Assembly: GCA_022577435.1 (NCBI GenBank) | Contig: JAKOON010000102.1 | Coordinates: forward strand, 438,001-502,000 | Source: Embiotoca jacksoni | Lineage: Eukaryota > Chordata > Actinopteri > Embiotocidae | Direction: 5' to 3' | DNA length: 64,000 nt | Part shown: positions 1 to 12,500 of the stretch, piece by piece | Position numbering within the stretch: the stretch's first letter is position 1 | Layout of the letters: each line of letters begins with the position of its first letter | Notes under the pieces: model-generated | What the model was told of the DNA's origin: nothing | Seen by the model: the letters and a program-made list of their open reading frames with translations, nothing else | The model's database searches: none | Position numbers and translations under genes: made by a program

Positions 1-176
1 TTCGGACAGTGTTCCCAAACGTTTAAAATGATATGAAGTCAAATCTCAACTCTTCACGCCTGGTACATCTTTGAGCTGTGAGCACTTCAAGCGAGGCAAA
101 AACATTCTCAGGTTGTGTAAAATTAGCATAATGTTGTGGAGCACAAATGTTTTTGCCAACCCCCCCCCCCTCCCCT

Positions 177-177
<1 letters not shown>

Positions 178-239
<62 letters not shown>
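178..239. repeat. (CA)n microsatellite, about 31 units
   Basis: Uninterrupted AC/CA dinucleotide run preceded by a C-rich stretch (C10, then tcccctcc). It creates long spurious open frames on both strands (His-Thr and Cys-Val repeats). Likely polymorphic in length. Confidence 0.98.
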
Positions 240-240
<1 letters not shown>

Positions 241-3087
241 CCCGCTGTCCCAATTCTTTAGGAGACAGTTGCCAGTTTACACTTACTTTATCTGTTTTGG
301 GATCTTTGGTCGAGTTAACTAACATGATGTAAGAATCATTATCTGTGTCTTGTAGCAGTCTCTTCTCACTTGCTGACATTTGCGTACAATATGCTGCATC
401 ATAGTGAATTCGATTGAAAGACGTGGCATCGCAAAAAGCAATGAAGAGGCATTAAGCAATCCAACCATAGTTATTGTATTGAAGTTATTGAAGAGAGTAA
501 ATAGTGTAGTGCCACAGAGGACGGTAAAAACTTCAGTCCATAACTCAACAGTGTAAATAATCTGACACAAAGCAAACAAATCCAAATCCTAATGTCAAAG
601 GGCTCTAATGGATCTTCTGTATATGTTCAGCTCTTCCATCACTTAGTCTGTTTAATTGAAGATACAGTAATGTATCTTTAACACAATAAAGCTCATATTT
701 TTAACACCGGTGACCCAGAATCAAACCTTTACACTGAGCTGTAGAAATAAACTGAGTCTACAGAGAGAGATGTTGAAACATCAGCAGTTATTGTTGGCTG
801 AGAGAGCCTGTCGCTGTTCTGGATCTGAGGGAGCAACGTCTGAGAAAGTTGATAGAAGCGACTCTCATTGCTGCTGCTGCTTCGTTCACATGACCAGCGA
901 ATGTTTACCTATTGTGCGCCTGCTTAGCGCTCCGCTGCCTCGATGGAAAGTTGAGTGCCTGCCTGACTCACTAAACATAACATGACGTTGTATTTGTTAA
1001 TCTTCATCATCCAGCGGGAGCTGACTGGAGCTAAACCAAATAAAATAGTACAGTAGTGAGATTTAAATCTCTGTGACTTGAAGTTTCCTACCGATTCTCT
1101 ACAACACAGGACACAACATGGAAAGCCTCGGCTGTACCGTGGCAAACTGACTACTTTGAGGTTTATTTGATCAGAAATGGGAACTCTCTTCTCTATTTTT
1201 TTTTCTCTGAATGGAAGAATGCCTGTAATCTCATGTCCTGCAATATTAAATTATGGGCCTCTTTCACAACCCAGAGCTTTTAGTGAGGGCGGGCCAGAGC
1301 CGCTCGATTAATGTCATAATCCTTCCAGTGGAAATTTGAGATTAACTGAGATGTGTCCCTACGCTTCAGACACGAAATATGTGTTAAAACTCCATCGACA
1401 CTGTAGCTGTGTAAAGGAAATAAACTGTTTCAGTTAATATTTAGATAAAGTATTCGTAGACTTATGCTTTTTATTCAAAACCCAGTGTGTTACCCTTACT
1501 TCCTACTTTTGTCTTAAAGCTTATAACTAAATGTTTATTGGTGTATTTGGTATTTTTGTTTTGGAGAATATGACTAAATTAGTTTGATTACAAAAATAGC
1601 AACATTATTTTAGTTAATCTGAGAAGTTGATAATATTTTTTCAAATGAATCACATGATCTGCTACATTTGTCTGGACATTAGGCTTATTTTCTCCTGCAT
1701 AACATTCATCTCTTAGTTGCAGTTTGATCTTTTCTATTTTTTTTTTTATTAAATAAAAAAGGTGAAGTAACTAAAACATTTGTGCACTGTAGCATTCAAC
1801 GAACGTGACTCAAACATGACAAAATGGCACATTTGTTCTACTGCAGCAAATCAATACATATTTGGTGGCCTCATGAGCCCATATTGCATATGAAAGAACA
1901 GAGTGTGTTCATGAAGTAAAATGTCAGCCAGTGCAACGCTGTGGTCCACTGAGGAGTTTGAAATTGTGTTTGGACAGCTAAGAAGCTCTGTGGCACATCT
2001 TTGGATACTCAGCCAGTCTTTGTTAGTTTGATGGATTCATTGTTGGTTTTGGAATATTAATGTGCTTTGTTCACAATAAGAAGATTTATCCGTTAATAAT
2101 GGGTAATACTGCAAGCTGGAATGATTGTTTTCACAGTGTATATTTCTGTGTAGGAATGTGAAAAGCAGCAATCTCAGACTAAACTTTCATTAAAACCTTG
2201 ATCCTTGATCAGAGGCAATTAGAGCCAATTGACTGAGGCAAAAAGAAAAATAAGACATGTAATGTGAGCCTCTGTGCAGAGTAGACTGACTGCATGTTAA
2301 AACCATCCCGGTCCTGTCTCTTGAATAAAGCTGTGTCACTGTGTTTCTCCTCTTGTGACCTGAAAAGGAAAGGTATTGGAAACTTGTGCAGACAGTCGGG
2401 ATGTGACTCCTGGAACGATGCTGGTAAAAAGGCTACGAAAGTATCCAGAGAGTGTGTGTATCATTGAAGATGTCACAATAGTTTCATGTCTATGACGACC
2501 AGCTACACTGAGGAGGTACTGTCAGAAAAGTAGCTGCCAACAAAACCGAGTAGAGTTGAGTCCACTCGAGCTGTCCCATACAGTGAAAAAGCAGCATGCG
2601 TTTCATTGTTTAATTTAAGGACTTGCTGAAGATGATTTGACATGATTGTAACTATAGATTTGCGTTGACCATTAACTTACAGTGAACTGACAAAACAGAA
2701 GACACTGCTGCATACATGGCATTACAAAGACATTCATTGCACATTCACAGGCACATTATGATGACGAGTTCTTCCTTTTGTTTCTTACACTCGTAATGGG
2801 AGACTTTGAGCTTCTGAATTCCTTTCCAGCATGATGGAAAGAAAATATTTGTCTCTTCCTCTTGTTTGCATTGTGGCTCCGAAAAGTCTCTTTTGTTTTC
2901 TCTCTTATTTGCAAGTGATTCCTTTTTGTTTTACCTTCCGCATCTAATTGACGACTCCCCGGTGTCCTTATCTTGTGACCTACAACCAACTCTGTATTAC
3001 CATACGAAAGCAGATACAAAGGAATTGGGGGTGACTGTCAACTGTTTGTCAACTGTATAAAAGCTGCCCTACGGAGGAGTGACAGGG

Positions 3088-3263
3088 AGCACTGCTGGGG
3101 GGAGGGCTGCTGGGGGGAGGACTGCTGGGGGGAGGGCTGCTGGGGGGAGGGCTGCTGGGGGGAGGACTGCTGGGGGGAGCACTGCTGGGGGGAGGACTGC
3201 TGGGGGGAGGACTGCTGGGGGGAGGGCTGCTGGGGGGAGGACTGCTGGGGGGAGGACTGCTGG
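3088..3263. repeat. 15-bp G-rich minisatellite, about 11.5 units
   Basis: Tandem copies of a 15-mer, actgctggggggagg, alternating with gctgctggggggagg and one variant ending in agc. Each unit has a G6 run followed within two bases by another G run, so the + strand is dense in potential G-quadruplex sequence. Because the period is a multiple of three, all frames stay open on both strands; these frames are not genes. It lies in the kcnk3 intron. Confidence 0.97.
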
Positions 3264-6200
3264 ACACCTCTCTTTGAGGGTGCATGTATTTGCTCCTTCT
3301 TGCAAGAATAAATGTCCGATATGTTTGATTTTGAACCAAGCCTCTGAGTAATTTTTCTAACACAGCACAACAGGACAAATACAGTATGTCTTCAAATATG
3401 AGGTCTACATGGAGGACTTCGAGGCTCTGATTCAACTATCGTTGTCAGTCAGATGTGGCAGCACAGGTCAATAATCAAACACATGAATTCAACAATATGG
3501 CCTCCCAACATTTAGCCTTTATGAAACAATAATGCCCCTGTTGTCCAGGCTGCTGCAGCCAATAGGCTACGAGAGCATTTATCTCAAAAATCCATGCAAG
3601 CCAATTTGTATGAACTGCCTGAAACGACTTACAGTATATTGTGTTTAGCAAATTGTGCAGAAATGTGGGAGATGGCAGCGACAAAAGCCTCTCGACACTT
3701 TTCGGCAACGATCCTTAAGAGACAGAATATTATAGACAACCCTCAGCTGCAAATTATCTGCATTTATTTCTTCGAGAAATTAATTCTGATGGGACATTTT
3801 TACCAAGAAGCTCATTATGGGCTCACCGGTATGTGTGTGCTGTGTTTGCACTATTTACCCTGATTAATAAACATAAGAGTTTCTGAACAGAGAGCAATGA
3901 GATCTAGTATATACATGTATAAATAGCGCAACGCACACAAAACAGCTCATTGCACTAAAGTCAATTTAATCAAGAAATCAAATTAATATAATGTGAAGTA
4001 ATATTTATCCTTGCATATTAAAAAACCAATATATCTCCAGAACACAAAGTTACAGTTAAAGTCTTTTGTAGACTCCATTGTGAGCCCTAAAAGCCTTTAC
4101 TGCCATAAAACGCTAGTCACACGATCACATGAGAGAAATTCTACCCGAGGAGCACACACATTGTCATAAAACGCAGCGCTCACACACACTTCCCTGAAAA
4201 ATTGGTGGTGGTGTTAGAGGGGGTGGGGGGGCGCGGGAGGTGGGGTATGCCGACCAGCTGAGTGCTGATTATCTGCCCAAAGCACTGAGCTGTCTCCTCC
4301 AGCACCCAGAGCTGGTGGAGCCTCAGCAGCCGTCGCTGTTCTGCCTCTGTGCATACATGTGGCATCTCTCCACATCATGTGTAGTAGGCTACTCAACAGT
4401 GTACGAAGCATCTAAACACTGAAGTGAGAGGTAAGAAGTTAATAATTCACAGAGGGAAAGAGGGCTTTCGTCCTCATCCTTATCATAATAGCCTGAAGTG
4501 AGTTTCTCACAACTCACTGGCTCCTGACGGCTCCGACCTTCTCTATATCCAGACATGGGGGATTGTGCTGGATGCTTTGGTAACCCGGGTGTTTTTTAGC
4601 TTTACGCTACTCCAACTGGCTCCGAGCAATGGAATGATTCGGTCCAACAGCGCCAAGCGGCTGCAGCTCTCCCGGTTCATATACTGTCTCCAAGGGGAAT
4701 TTGTTTTCCAATTTGTTTCCAGCATCTGTTTAATCTCTGAACAAGCCAACCTGGATGAGGTGGACTGTCACACACTGGGGTGTAATGATAATAACAATAA
4801 CAGTGATAGGTGAAACGTGTTTACCCCTGAGGGCTGCGATCGGAGCACAAGCTTATGACTACACATTTAATATCCATCCAAAAAAAAGGCTCTTGTGAGA
4901 ACCTTGGGCTACAACGACAAGCTACTAACCTATTTTCTCAGAAATCATCTGAATATCACAGCTGTCACTGGTGATGTTGTGTCTGCTCCTCCTCCACATG
5001 CTGATGTGTGGTGGTGGAAAACAAGTGTTTGTGCCAATTTACGCCTGTGGGAAATGAGGCAATCTGATTGGTCAAAGATATATTGAAAGCAGGCTGTGAT
5101 AATAACACCAACAACAACACTGTATTATTTATAGCAAGTAGTGAGATAGGTTTTCTCGTGTTTGTTATATTACTATATTACAATCCCTGAAAATATGCCA
5201 GCATTGGATATGACTGTACTTTTTTGCCCAATAAGACAGAAACTAAATGAGCATTGTCACCATAAACAGACCTGTGAATGAATTTCAGTCAAGGCCGATG
5301 TGAACATTGATCCATTAACATTCAATTTTGAGGACACATTTTACTGTTCTGAAAAGCTACCATGGCCGATTTATCTTGCATTCAAAACTGCTGCATGGAC
5401 AACAGAAATTCAGCATTCAAGATACAAAGCAATAATAATCACAAGTCCCCCAATTTAAACATTCTCCAACCTGAACAGTCAGACAGGTCGTTTGTCCCTA
5501 AACGCTGAGTACAATTCACACATATGTAAAAACTATTTGGATAGGTTAAGGCACAAAAATGTCTCGGTTATGTTTAGGTGTACAGAACAGTCGTCATAAT
5601 GTTTACAATAATAAACGTGTGGTTTGGGTCGTGGTTAAAAGAAATGTTGACCTTTAGTTTGAAATGGGAAACTGGTACCGGCTTCCTCCTGTCAAGTCCA
5701 AGGTTTTGTCAACCCATCCACCCACCCCGACCTCCTCCTTGCACAGACTTTGTGGATGTATACCTACATTTCCTTATTTCCGAGGTTGCTCCTTTTTTAA
5801 CTAATACAGCTACTCAAGGAACTTTTCACAATGAATCATAACTACAGGTCGTAATAAGATGTTTGCACAGACAACTTTTATTTCATTGGAAGGACTGTCT
5901 CACAAACAGCTGCTGTGGGTGCAGCAAGATGAGTTTCAGCACTATCTTTTACTTTGTTAAATTGATATAAGGCAAATTTTCCCATAATGTAACCTTGTAT
6001 ATCACTGGGGCAGTATGACTGAATATGAATATCAGGCTTTAACAAAAACTGTGGTGACTGAGTTTTCTGCATCAGAAAAACGAATTAATGGCAGAAAGTC
6101 AAGACGTCCTTTAAAACAAAAGTAGCTTCTTAACAAATATTTCCCCGAAACTAAAGATCGATAATGATAACGAGCACTTTGTTGCCTCAGACGTAAATGG

Positions 6201-7205
6201 AAAAGTTAAATATCCTAAAATCCTGATTATGCTAAAGCTGTAAATGTCATTAGTCCAGTTCTCCAAGTAGGTTAGAATAAATGCGACGGATGGATTTGCA
6301 GATATTGTGTGATCCAGGTCTTGTAAGGTGAACCTGCAGATTGAGCGGAGGTGGAGCTCCCTGTCTGTCTGCTGCAGCCATATGGGCACCCCGAGGCAAT
6401 GGTTACCTCACCAAGGTGACACGGAGACCAGACAGCCAAAACTGGATGGTCATTTTGTCATAGTTTTCACAAAGTTATTCCACTCGAAATGATTTGATGA
6501 GGAATGTGTCCACATGTATTGCATGTGTTGTGTGCATGTTGGCTGAGAGGCGGAATAAATAGCAGCCAGGGATTCAAGGTCGCTTCAACAGGGATGAACA
6601 CTAACTGAAACTGTGAGCTTAAAGGTGCCCAAAAAACTGTGAAACTGGCAGTGAATGTGCCTCTATGTTATTGTATCACATCATTTAAAAAGTTTAACAA
6701 AATGCAGAGGAAGCACAGAAAATCTGACAAACTGCACTGGAAAAGAAAACGTGTTGCTATTAAAGACGTTTGTGCCCCCATTATTTTTATTGTTTAGCTG
6801 CGCAGCTTTTCCAGCCATCTCAATCGAGGCATGAATGCATGCTGTGAATGACAGCACGACTCTCTTATGAAACAGCATTAAGCCAAATAGCCTTTGTTCT
6901 TTGCTATTTTGTTCAGATTCATCTGTCGGTTTTATGACGGAAAAATAATCAAAAGATAAAACAACAAAACATCTTTTCAGTGCTGAGGAGGATCGGGGGC
7001 AGCAGGTCATGCAGTTTGGGGTTCATATAACACCCTAATGAGATCCATTACTTGATTTAATTGCCTCTAGTCATTAAGCCAGGTGCCAGCATTAGTCTCT
7101 TGCATCACATGACATGACATATGATACCTTCACAATGTTGCAATGAGCCCAGTCAGACAGCTCAGTCGGGATGTTGATGGGCACTTGTGTCTCCAGTAAA
7201 GAGCC

Positions 7206-7347
7206 GTTGTCAGAGGGCCACACACACTCCTGTCGTTGTCAGAGGGCCACACACACTCCTGTCGTTGTCAGAGGGCCACACACACTCCTGTCTTTCCACA
7301 CACACTCCTGTCTTTCCACACACACTCCTGTCTTTGTCAGAGGGCTG
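7206..7347. repeat. 29-bp minisatellite with 20-bp deletion variants
   Basis: Three perfect copies of a 29-bp unit (7206-7234, 7235-7263, 7264-7292; gttgtcagagggccacacac followed by actcctgtc) are followed by two identical 20-bp shortened copies (7293-7312, 7313-7332) and a partial unit. The shortened form lacks the gtcagaggg segment and was itself duplicated, so the array grew in two steps. Confidence 0.95.
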
Positions 7348-7776
7348 ATGTGTTGTAAAGCACCCACACATTCTCTCACATGGGCTTGTGTTTGTAAATA
7401 TCTTCAAATTCCTTTTTAAAAATGTCTCAAACTGTTCAGATTATCAAAGGACAAAAGAAGGACACCCACAAATTTCTGACAATTTAGATGAGCCTCCTTT
7501 TCTCTAGCATTTTACATAACGCTGTTCGAACCCAGTCAAACATGTAGCTTCGAAGATAAAATTGTCTCAATTGATCCAGGACTTGCGTGTGTGGAGTGAA
7601 AGTTTCTACATGTTCTTAAACAAGAGATCAGCTATCGATGAGTTGCAACATCCCTTTTGTAAAGAGACTTGTCTTAGCTAGTTAGCCAAGTTTCTAGCTA
7701 CATCTGGTAATTCACCACAATGTAAATCCCCACATATAAGCTGAGTTTCCAGCCAAAACATCTGTTATCTCTAATG

Positions 7777-8265
7777 CAGGGGTGTCAAACATACGGCCCG
7801 CGGGCTGGATCCGGCCCGCCAGGGGGTCCAGCTCGGCCCGCCGGATGACTTTGCGAAGTGTGAAAATTACAGAAAGACATAAATTGCATTTCTCTGAGAA
7901 TATGGAGGTTTACGAGTACAAACGTTTTGTAATTTTTTTAATCGATCCAGTAATTGCTTCAAAAACAGCGTAAATGCGACGTCTGCTCCGGAGGCAGCAG
8001 CTCGCTGCGAGGGAATCTGCAGAGGAGAGCCGGGGCAGATAAACAGTGGGCTGATGTCTGAGTTTTTGGTCTTTATGTTTCCAGTTTATTGTAGAAAGAC
8101 CTTAAAACAGGGTTTATCATCCAAAAACCTTCACCAATGATTTAAACAGAGAGAAATATTGTTGTTATGTCTGCGTTATTATGCTATGATTTTACTGGTC
8201 TGGCCCACTTGAGATCAAAGTGGGCCGTATGTGGCCCCTTCACTAAAATGAGTTTGACACCCCTG
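7777..8265. mobile_element. Non-autonomous hAT-type element (MITE), 489 bp
   Basis: The element starts with caggggtgtcaaac (7777-7790) and ends with the inverse, gtttgacacccctg (8252-8265). It is flanked by a perfect 8-bp target duplication, ctctaatg, at 7769-7776 and 8266-8273. An 8-bp duplication with CAGGGGTGTCAAAC-type ends is characteristic of hAT transposons. The subterminal parts also pair loosely (cggcccgc near the left end, gggccgtatgtggcccc near the right end). No transposase domain is visible, so it depends on a source elsewhere. The duplication is undamaged, which suggests a fairly recent insertion. Confidence 0.9.
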
Positions 8266-11200
8266 CTCTAATGTCATCATGAGCATTTAATGGTGATTTA
8301 CAAATGTATTACTTAAGGTTATAGAGACCTACTTTTACATGTAACTGAACGTCTATTACATTCAAGCCCATGCCAAACGCGTTCACATAATGCTGAATAA
8401 GCCTATCACAATCAGATAAATCTCTCTGTCTTCTCAGATATATAGAGTCTCCAAATATCTGCTGTGGTATTCCCATGCTGACTGGATGAATCTCACCAGG
8501 GACTTTGGCCGGCTGAACCAGTAACCTTTAGGTTCAGTCTAACGCTAATTTGTATGGAAATAGAAACAAATTCATTCACGAGGCTATTCCAGACTTTCCA
8601 AGTGTTATTGGACTGAATGGATCAAATTTGGAAAGTGAGATGACGATGGTGAGATCCGCGGTGGTGCTGACGCTCAAAACTATCCTTCTGCCGTGTTCCA
8701 GCCGTGGCGATGGAGTAGGCTGCGGTAGATCCGATGATGTAAGCACGCATCAATAGTGTTTTTGTAATTACTCTCACAGGTAAAAAGGGGGAGACTGCAG
8801 GTGTAAAACAGAAGCTTGAGGCTTTTACGTTCCCGTTTTTTTCCAAGTCTAAAACATGAGCAGCCAATGACAGCAAAGCCCAGAGAAGAGGTCTCACCAT
8901 CTTGTCAAATCTGATCAAGTATAAATTTGTATAAACATTTTTGCTGTCTTTTAATTGTAAGGAATTGTGGAGGAAAAGATACGTGTGACAGTGTTTCTAA
9001 ATACACTCTGAAATGTCTTTGGCATCGTGCTGCAGCTTCTTGTTACATGAACCAATTACGGGTCAAACTTTCGTCTTCAACCCAAACATGTATTTCTTTG
9101 CTAAAAATATTACTGAGTAGTTTGGATAAAAAACAACAACAACAACAGAAGGATATACAGTATCCTGACATGTACACACAGATTATATTTCTAAATTAAA
9201 ATTCTTTGTGTAACCAGGCACAGATGCTTATCAGTGGGACTGTGTTCCTCTGTCCTCTCATTTAATCCAGGTTTTTTTCCATATTGTTTTTCTTTTGCTG
9301 GGTAAACTGATCTTTGTGTGCTGTGTGCCAGACTCTGCCCTCCCTCCCTCCCTCCCTCCTCCACCACATGTCAGTTTAGGACAGCATCTGCTCCGTGAGA
9401 GCAGCTGAAGGAGTTGAACGGGGGGCAGAGCGTGCACGCATACATCCCTGGATTCAGGTGACAGAGGCAGGTACAGGCTGCAGACACAGAGCACATACGA
9501 CTCTTTGAATTAACGGCTGAGGGGTCAGAAAGAGAGAGGAGAGTGGAAAAAGTCACAACTGCAAAGAAAGTAGATGTGAGAGTGAGGGGAAAGAAACAGA
9601 GGAACAACATAGCAAGATGAGCAGCAGCTATTTTTATAAAGAGTGTTCAACTGAATAAAACATTACTGCTGTCCAAGTGACCAGAAATCCCAAACTAAAT
9701 GTGAAATGGCCTCATGTAATTAAAACAGGCTTGTCACATACTGTATGTTTTGTTCTTAATAACACTATTTTCTAATGCAATTTCCCACATGCTGGACCAG
9801 AGATGCCCCCTCCAGTGTGTCATGTTTAACAACCATATAATGTTGGTTATGTTCTCTGGCACGTTTCCTCTGTACCATGCGAGAAACACAAAACACTGTT
9901 TGGAGCATAAAAGGGATCAAAGGCAATTAATAGTGTGTGAATTTTAGCAATCATCTGCTGCTTCACACTTGGCCCCGTTCCTAGCCTAGATGTAAGTGTG
10001 TCTCTGCTCTTTATATATTCCACTGAAAATTACCCTCGTCATCCTCGCCACCGTCACCAGCAGTGACACCTGAGACTAATTATGAGAACTGCAGGCCTGT
10101 GCTTCCCCACAGTTTTGGTCTGATAGCCTTCACAGTTCAAACATGCATTTGTTCAACTACTATTTTGAGGTGCAGGATGTTTTTGTTTTTTACCCATTAA
10201 CCTTTTAATTTGAGCTATTTCAGCACATTATCCATTACTTTAATCCAACTATTGTTTGTCACTTTTTTTTTCAACAATCATCTACTAGTTTTAGCAAGCT
10301 ATTTAAATTGTATGTGCATTTAGCTAGCTTTTGACCGCATTCGCTATCAGCTGACTATTTCAGATAAACGGTCCGTTTCGCTGTCTTCTAACTTATTTGT
10401 CGAAACAGATAAACAATTCCGTCATTTATCTACTGTTAGCTGACCTTTTGACCATTTAGCCACTAGCTATCTCTGCTCTGTTACTAATAAATTCACACAC
10501 TTAAATTGTAATATGTAATGTTCAGGCATAGCTCTCAATATGTTTCCAAATAGCAATCTCTATTTTAGCAAATTAATTGAGTCACTCCACATTTTATCCA
10601 TGTACCTCCGGGGTTAACATTCTGGGAATTACCCAACTAGGTTCATTATGAATACAGCAGTCATATAATTGAGCCCATTAGTTGAGCAATCCCGTCGTTT
10701 TTCTGTACTTCTCTGCTTGTTTTGAATTCATGCGTCATAATTCTTGGCATTGGTGGGCAAGGCATGTTTTGCACTCCTGCCAGCTGTTGACCGTAAAGAA
10801 TTTGCATTTATTCCCAAAAAGAAACTATTTCAAATGTCTGTATTATATTAGACAACATGTTCTCTGATTCTCCTCACCTTTTCGCTCCTCCTGCCCACGC
10901 AAGCACACTTTTAAAGCAGATAGCCCAAATGGAGCTCTTGAAACAGATACGTCTGTTATTTGAGTTGACCTTCTAAAAGCCGAGAAAGAAATCCTAACTC
11001 GGAGTTCCTGCATTAGCAATGACTACAAATTAAAGACTTCCTACCATCTAAATTAAGTTTTAAAGCTTTAAATGTGGCTCTGCTTTTTTGACGGATCTTT
11101 TTTAACATCATTACAGTGCATCCAAGCGGGAGTTATGTAGTTTAGAATCTGTGTTTCTTCAGTTGTATTTCTAAACCTTTAATCTTGTTTTATTTCCCTT

Positions 11201-12243
11201 CATATTTCATCCCTGCTGTCCTCTTCTGTCATTTCCTCCTCCTCCTCTTCCTCCTCCCGCCTTGTGTACAGTATCAGTGTGTGTGAACGCCTTTTTAGTC
11301 CAGCTGTGTTGTAAGTTTTATAACAAGTCCATATCAACTGTGTATCAGGTACATAAATCACGTGATTTATTTAATTAGCTGAGCCTCCCAGAGATCTCAC
11401 TCTGCTTGGAATGCCTTGCTTACTGACCTCATGGAAAACGGTGGCCTGCCAAGGTTTCCTCTCATATCCCCTAAAAAGGAACCTAAGGAGTACGTTTGGA
11501 AACAGACGGCGATAGGGTTTGGGGTTGTTTTTTTTCCGCAGTGAAAGAAAAACATAAGAGTAGGATGGTTGGACACACACAGGCACAGATTGCTGCTTTG
11601 ATTGTGGATTAAGGGCTTCAGCAGATAGTCTGTGAATGTTGTGGGTGTACTGGGCCATGATAAGAGGGTTTTACTACAAGACAGGTAAATTCAGGGCACT
11701 GGCAGCCGAGTCACAGCTCTCAGATCTAACGCCTGGTTGCTTTTGTCTGAAGGTTTGTGATGTTTTAGTGTTCGGGTCTCAGCTGTGTTCTGCAAGAGAG
11801 CACATGCTCCCTGGCCCAGTTTGGAGCCCACAAAGGGGTAACCGAGTTAAAGTGAACCCAATGTGCTGTCTCCTCTGGCATTACATCAAGATTGCTTGTG
11901 ATGAATACATCCTGCATCAACCATTTTCTCTCTCCCTGTGTTTCTCTCTCTAATACTGGCTGGACGGGCTTGTTGTTCACTGTCGGTGCATATAATCAAA
12001 GTTTGATTAGAGAGTTGATTATTCTTACTAGTTTACAATCCCGCTGGCAGCAACAGCAGAATCGAGAAGTTGACAAATCGGACATGATTATTAAATATAA
12101 CAAAGTACATCCTTACAGATTACCTGATCAACGTAAAAAAAAATCTGATAAATGTCATACTAAAATGTCCAATGTCCATGTCTAAAGGTACTACCAGTAA
12201 AAATTGTATGTATTTTCATTTGGTGCATAGCACGTTACCTTCT

Positions 12244-12246
<3 letters not shown>

Positions 12247-12296
<50 letters not shown>
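12247..12296. repeat. (CA)n microsatellite, about 25 units
   Basis: Uninterrupted CA run in the kcnk3 intron. It is directly followed by a diverged dispersed repeat, so the microsatellite may sit at that repeat's edge. Confidence 0.97.
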
Positions 12297-12300
<4 letters not shown>

Positions 12301-12329
12301 TAGCAGTGAGTTCTGTGTGTACTTGTCTC

Positions 12330-12500
12330 GCCTGCATTGTCACCAAGCGTAAACCAACAGTGATGTCACCCACTGGTTTGTGAACGGCCGTTATGAAGCC
12401 CCGAGTTCGGAATATGGCCGGCGCCGTCTTGCTAGTCCCGAGTGGTTTGGAGCCAGTAGTGACCATATTTAAGCGAGCTGGGGGGGAGCAAGCAAGGGAT
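12330..12500. repeat. Dispersed teleost repeat fragment
   Basis: The stretch around gtgatgtcacccactggttt, followed by gtgaacggccgttatgaagc and then gagccagtagtgaccatatt, resembles a repeat I recognise from many teleost genomes (a conserved block ending in 'gtgaccatatt'). It is GC-rich compared with its surroundings. I cannot assign a class; no terminal repeats or target duplication were identified. Confidence 0.5.

Noticed and set aside
23..379. 118-codon frame with Cys-Val repeat
   Set aside because: Produced by the (CA)n microsatellite; no recognisable protein.
7206..7347. CRISPR-like repeat array
   Set aside because: Units are directly tandem with no variable spacers, in a vertebrate genome; this is a minisatellite.
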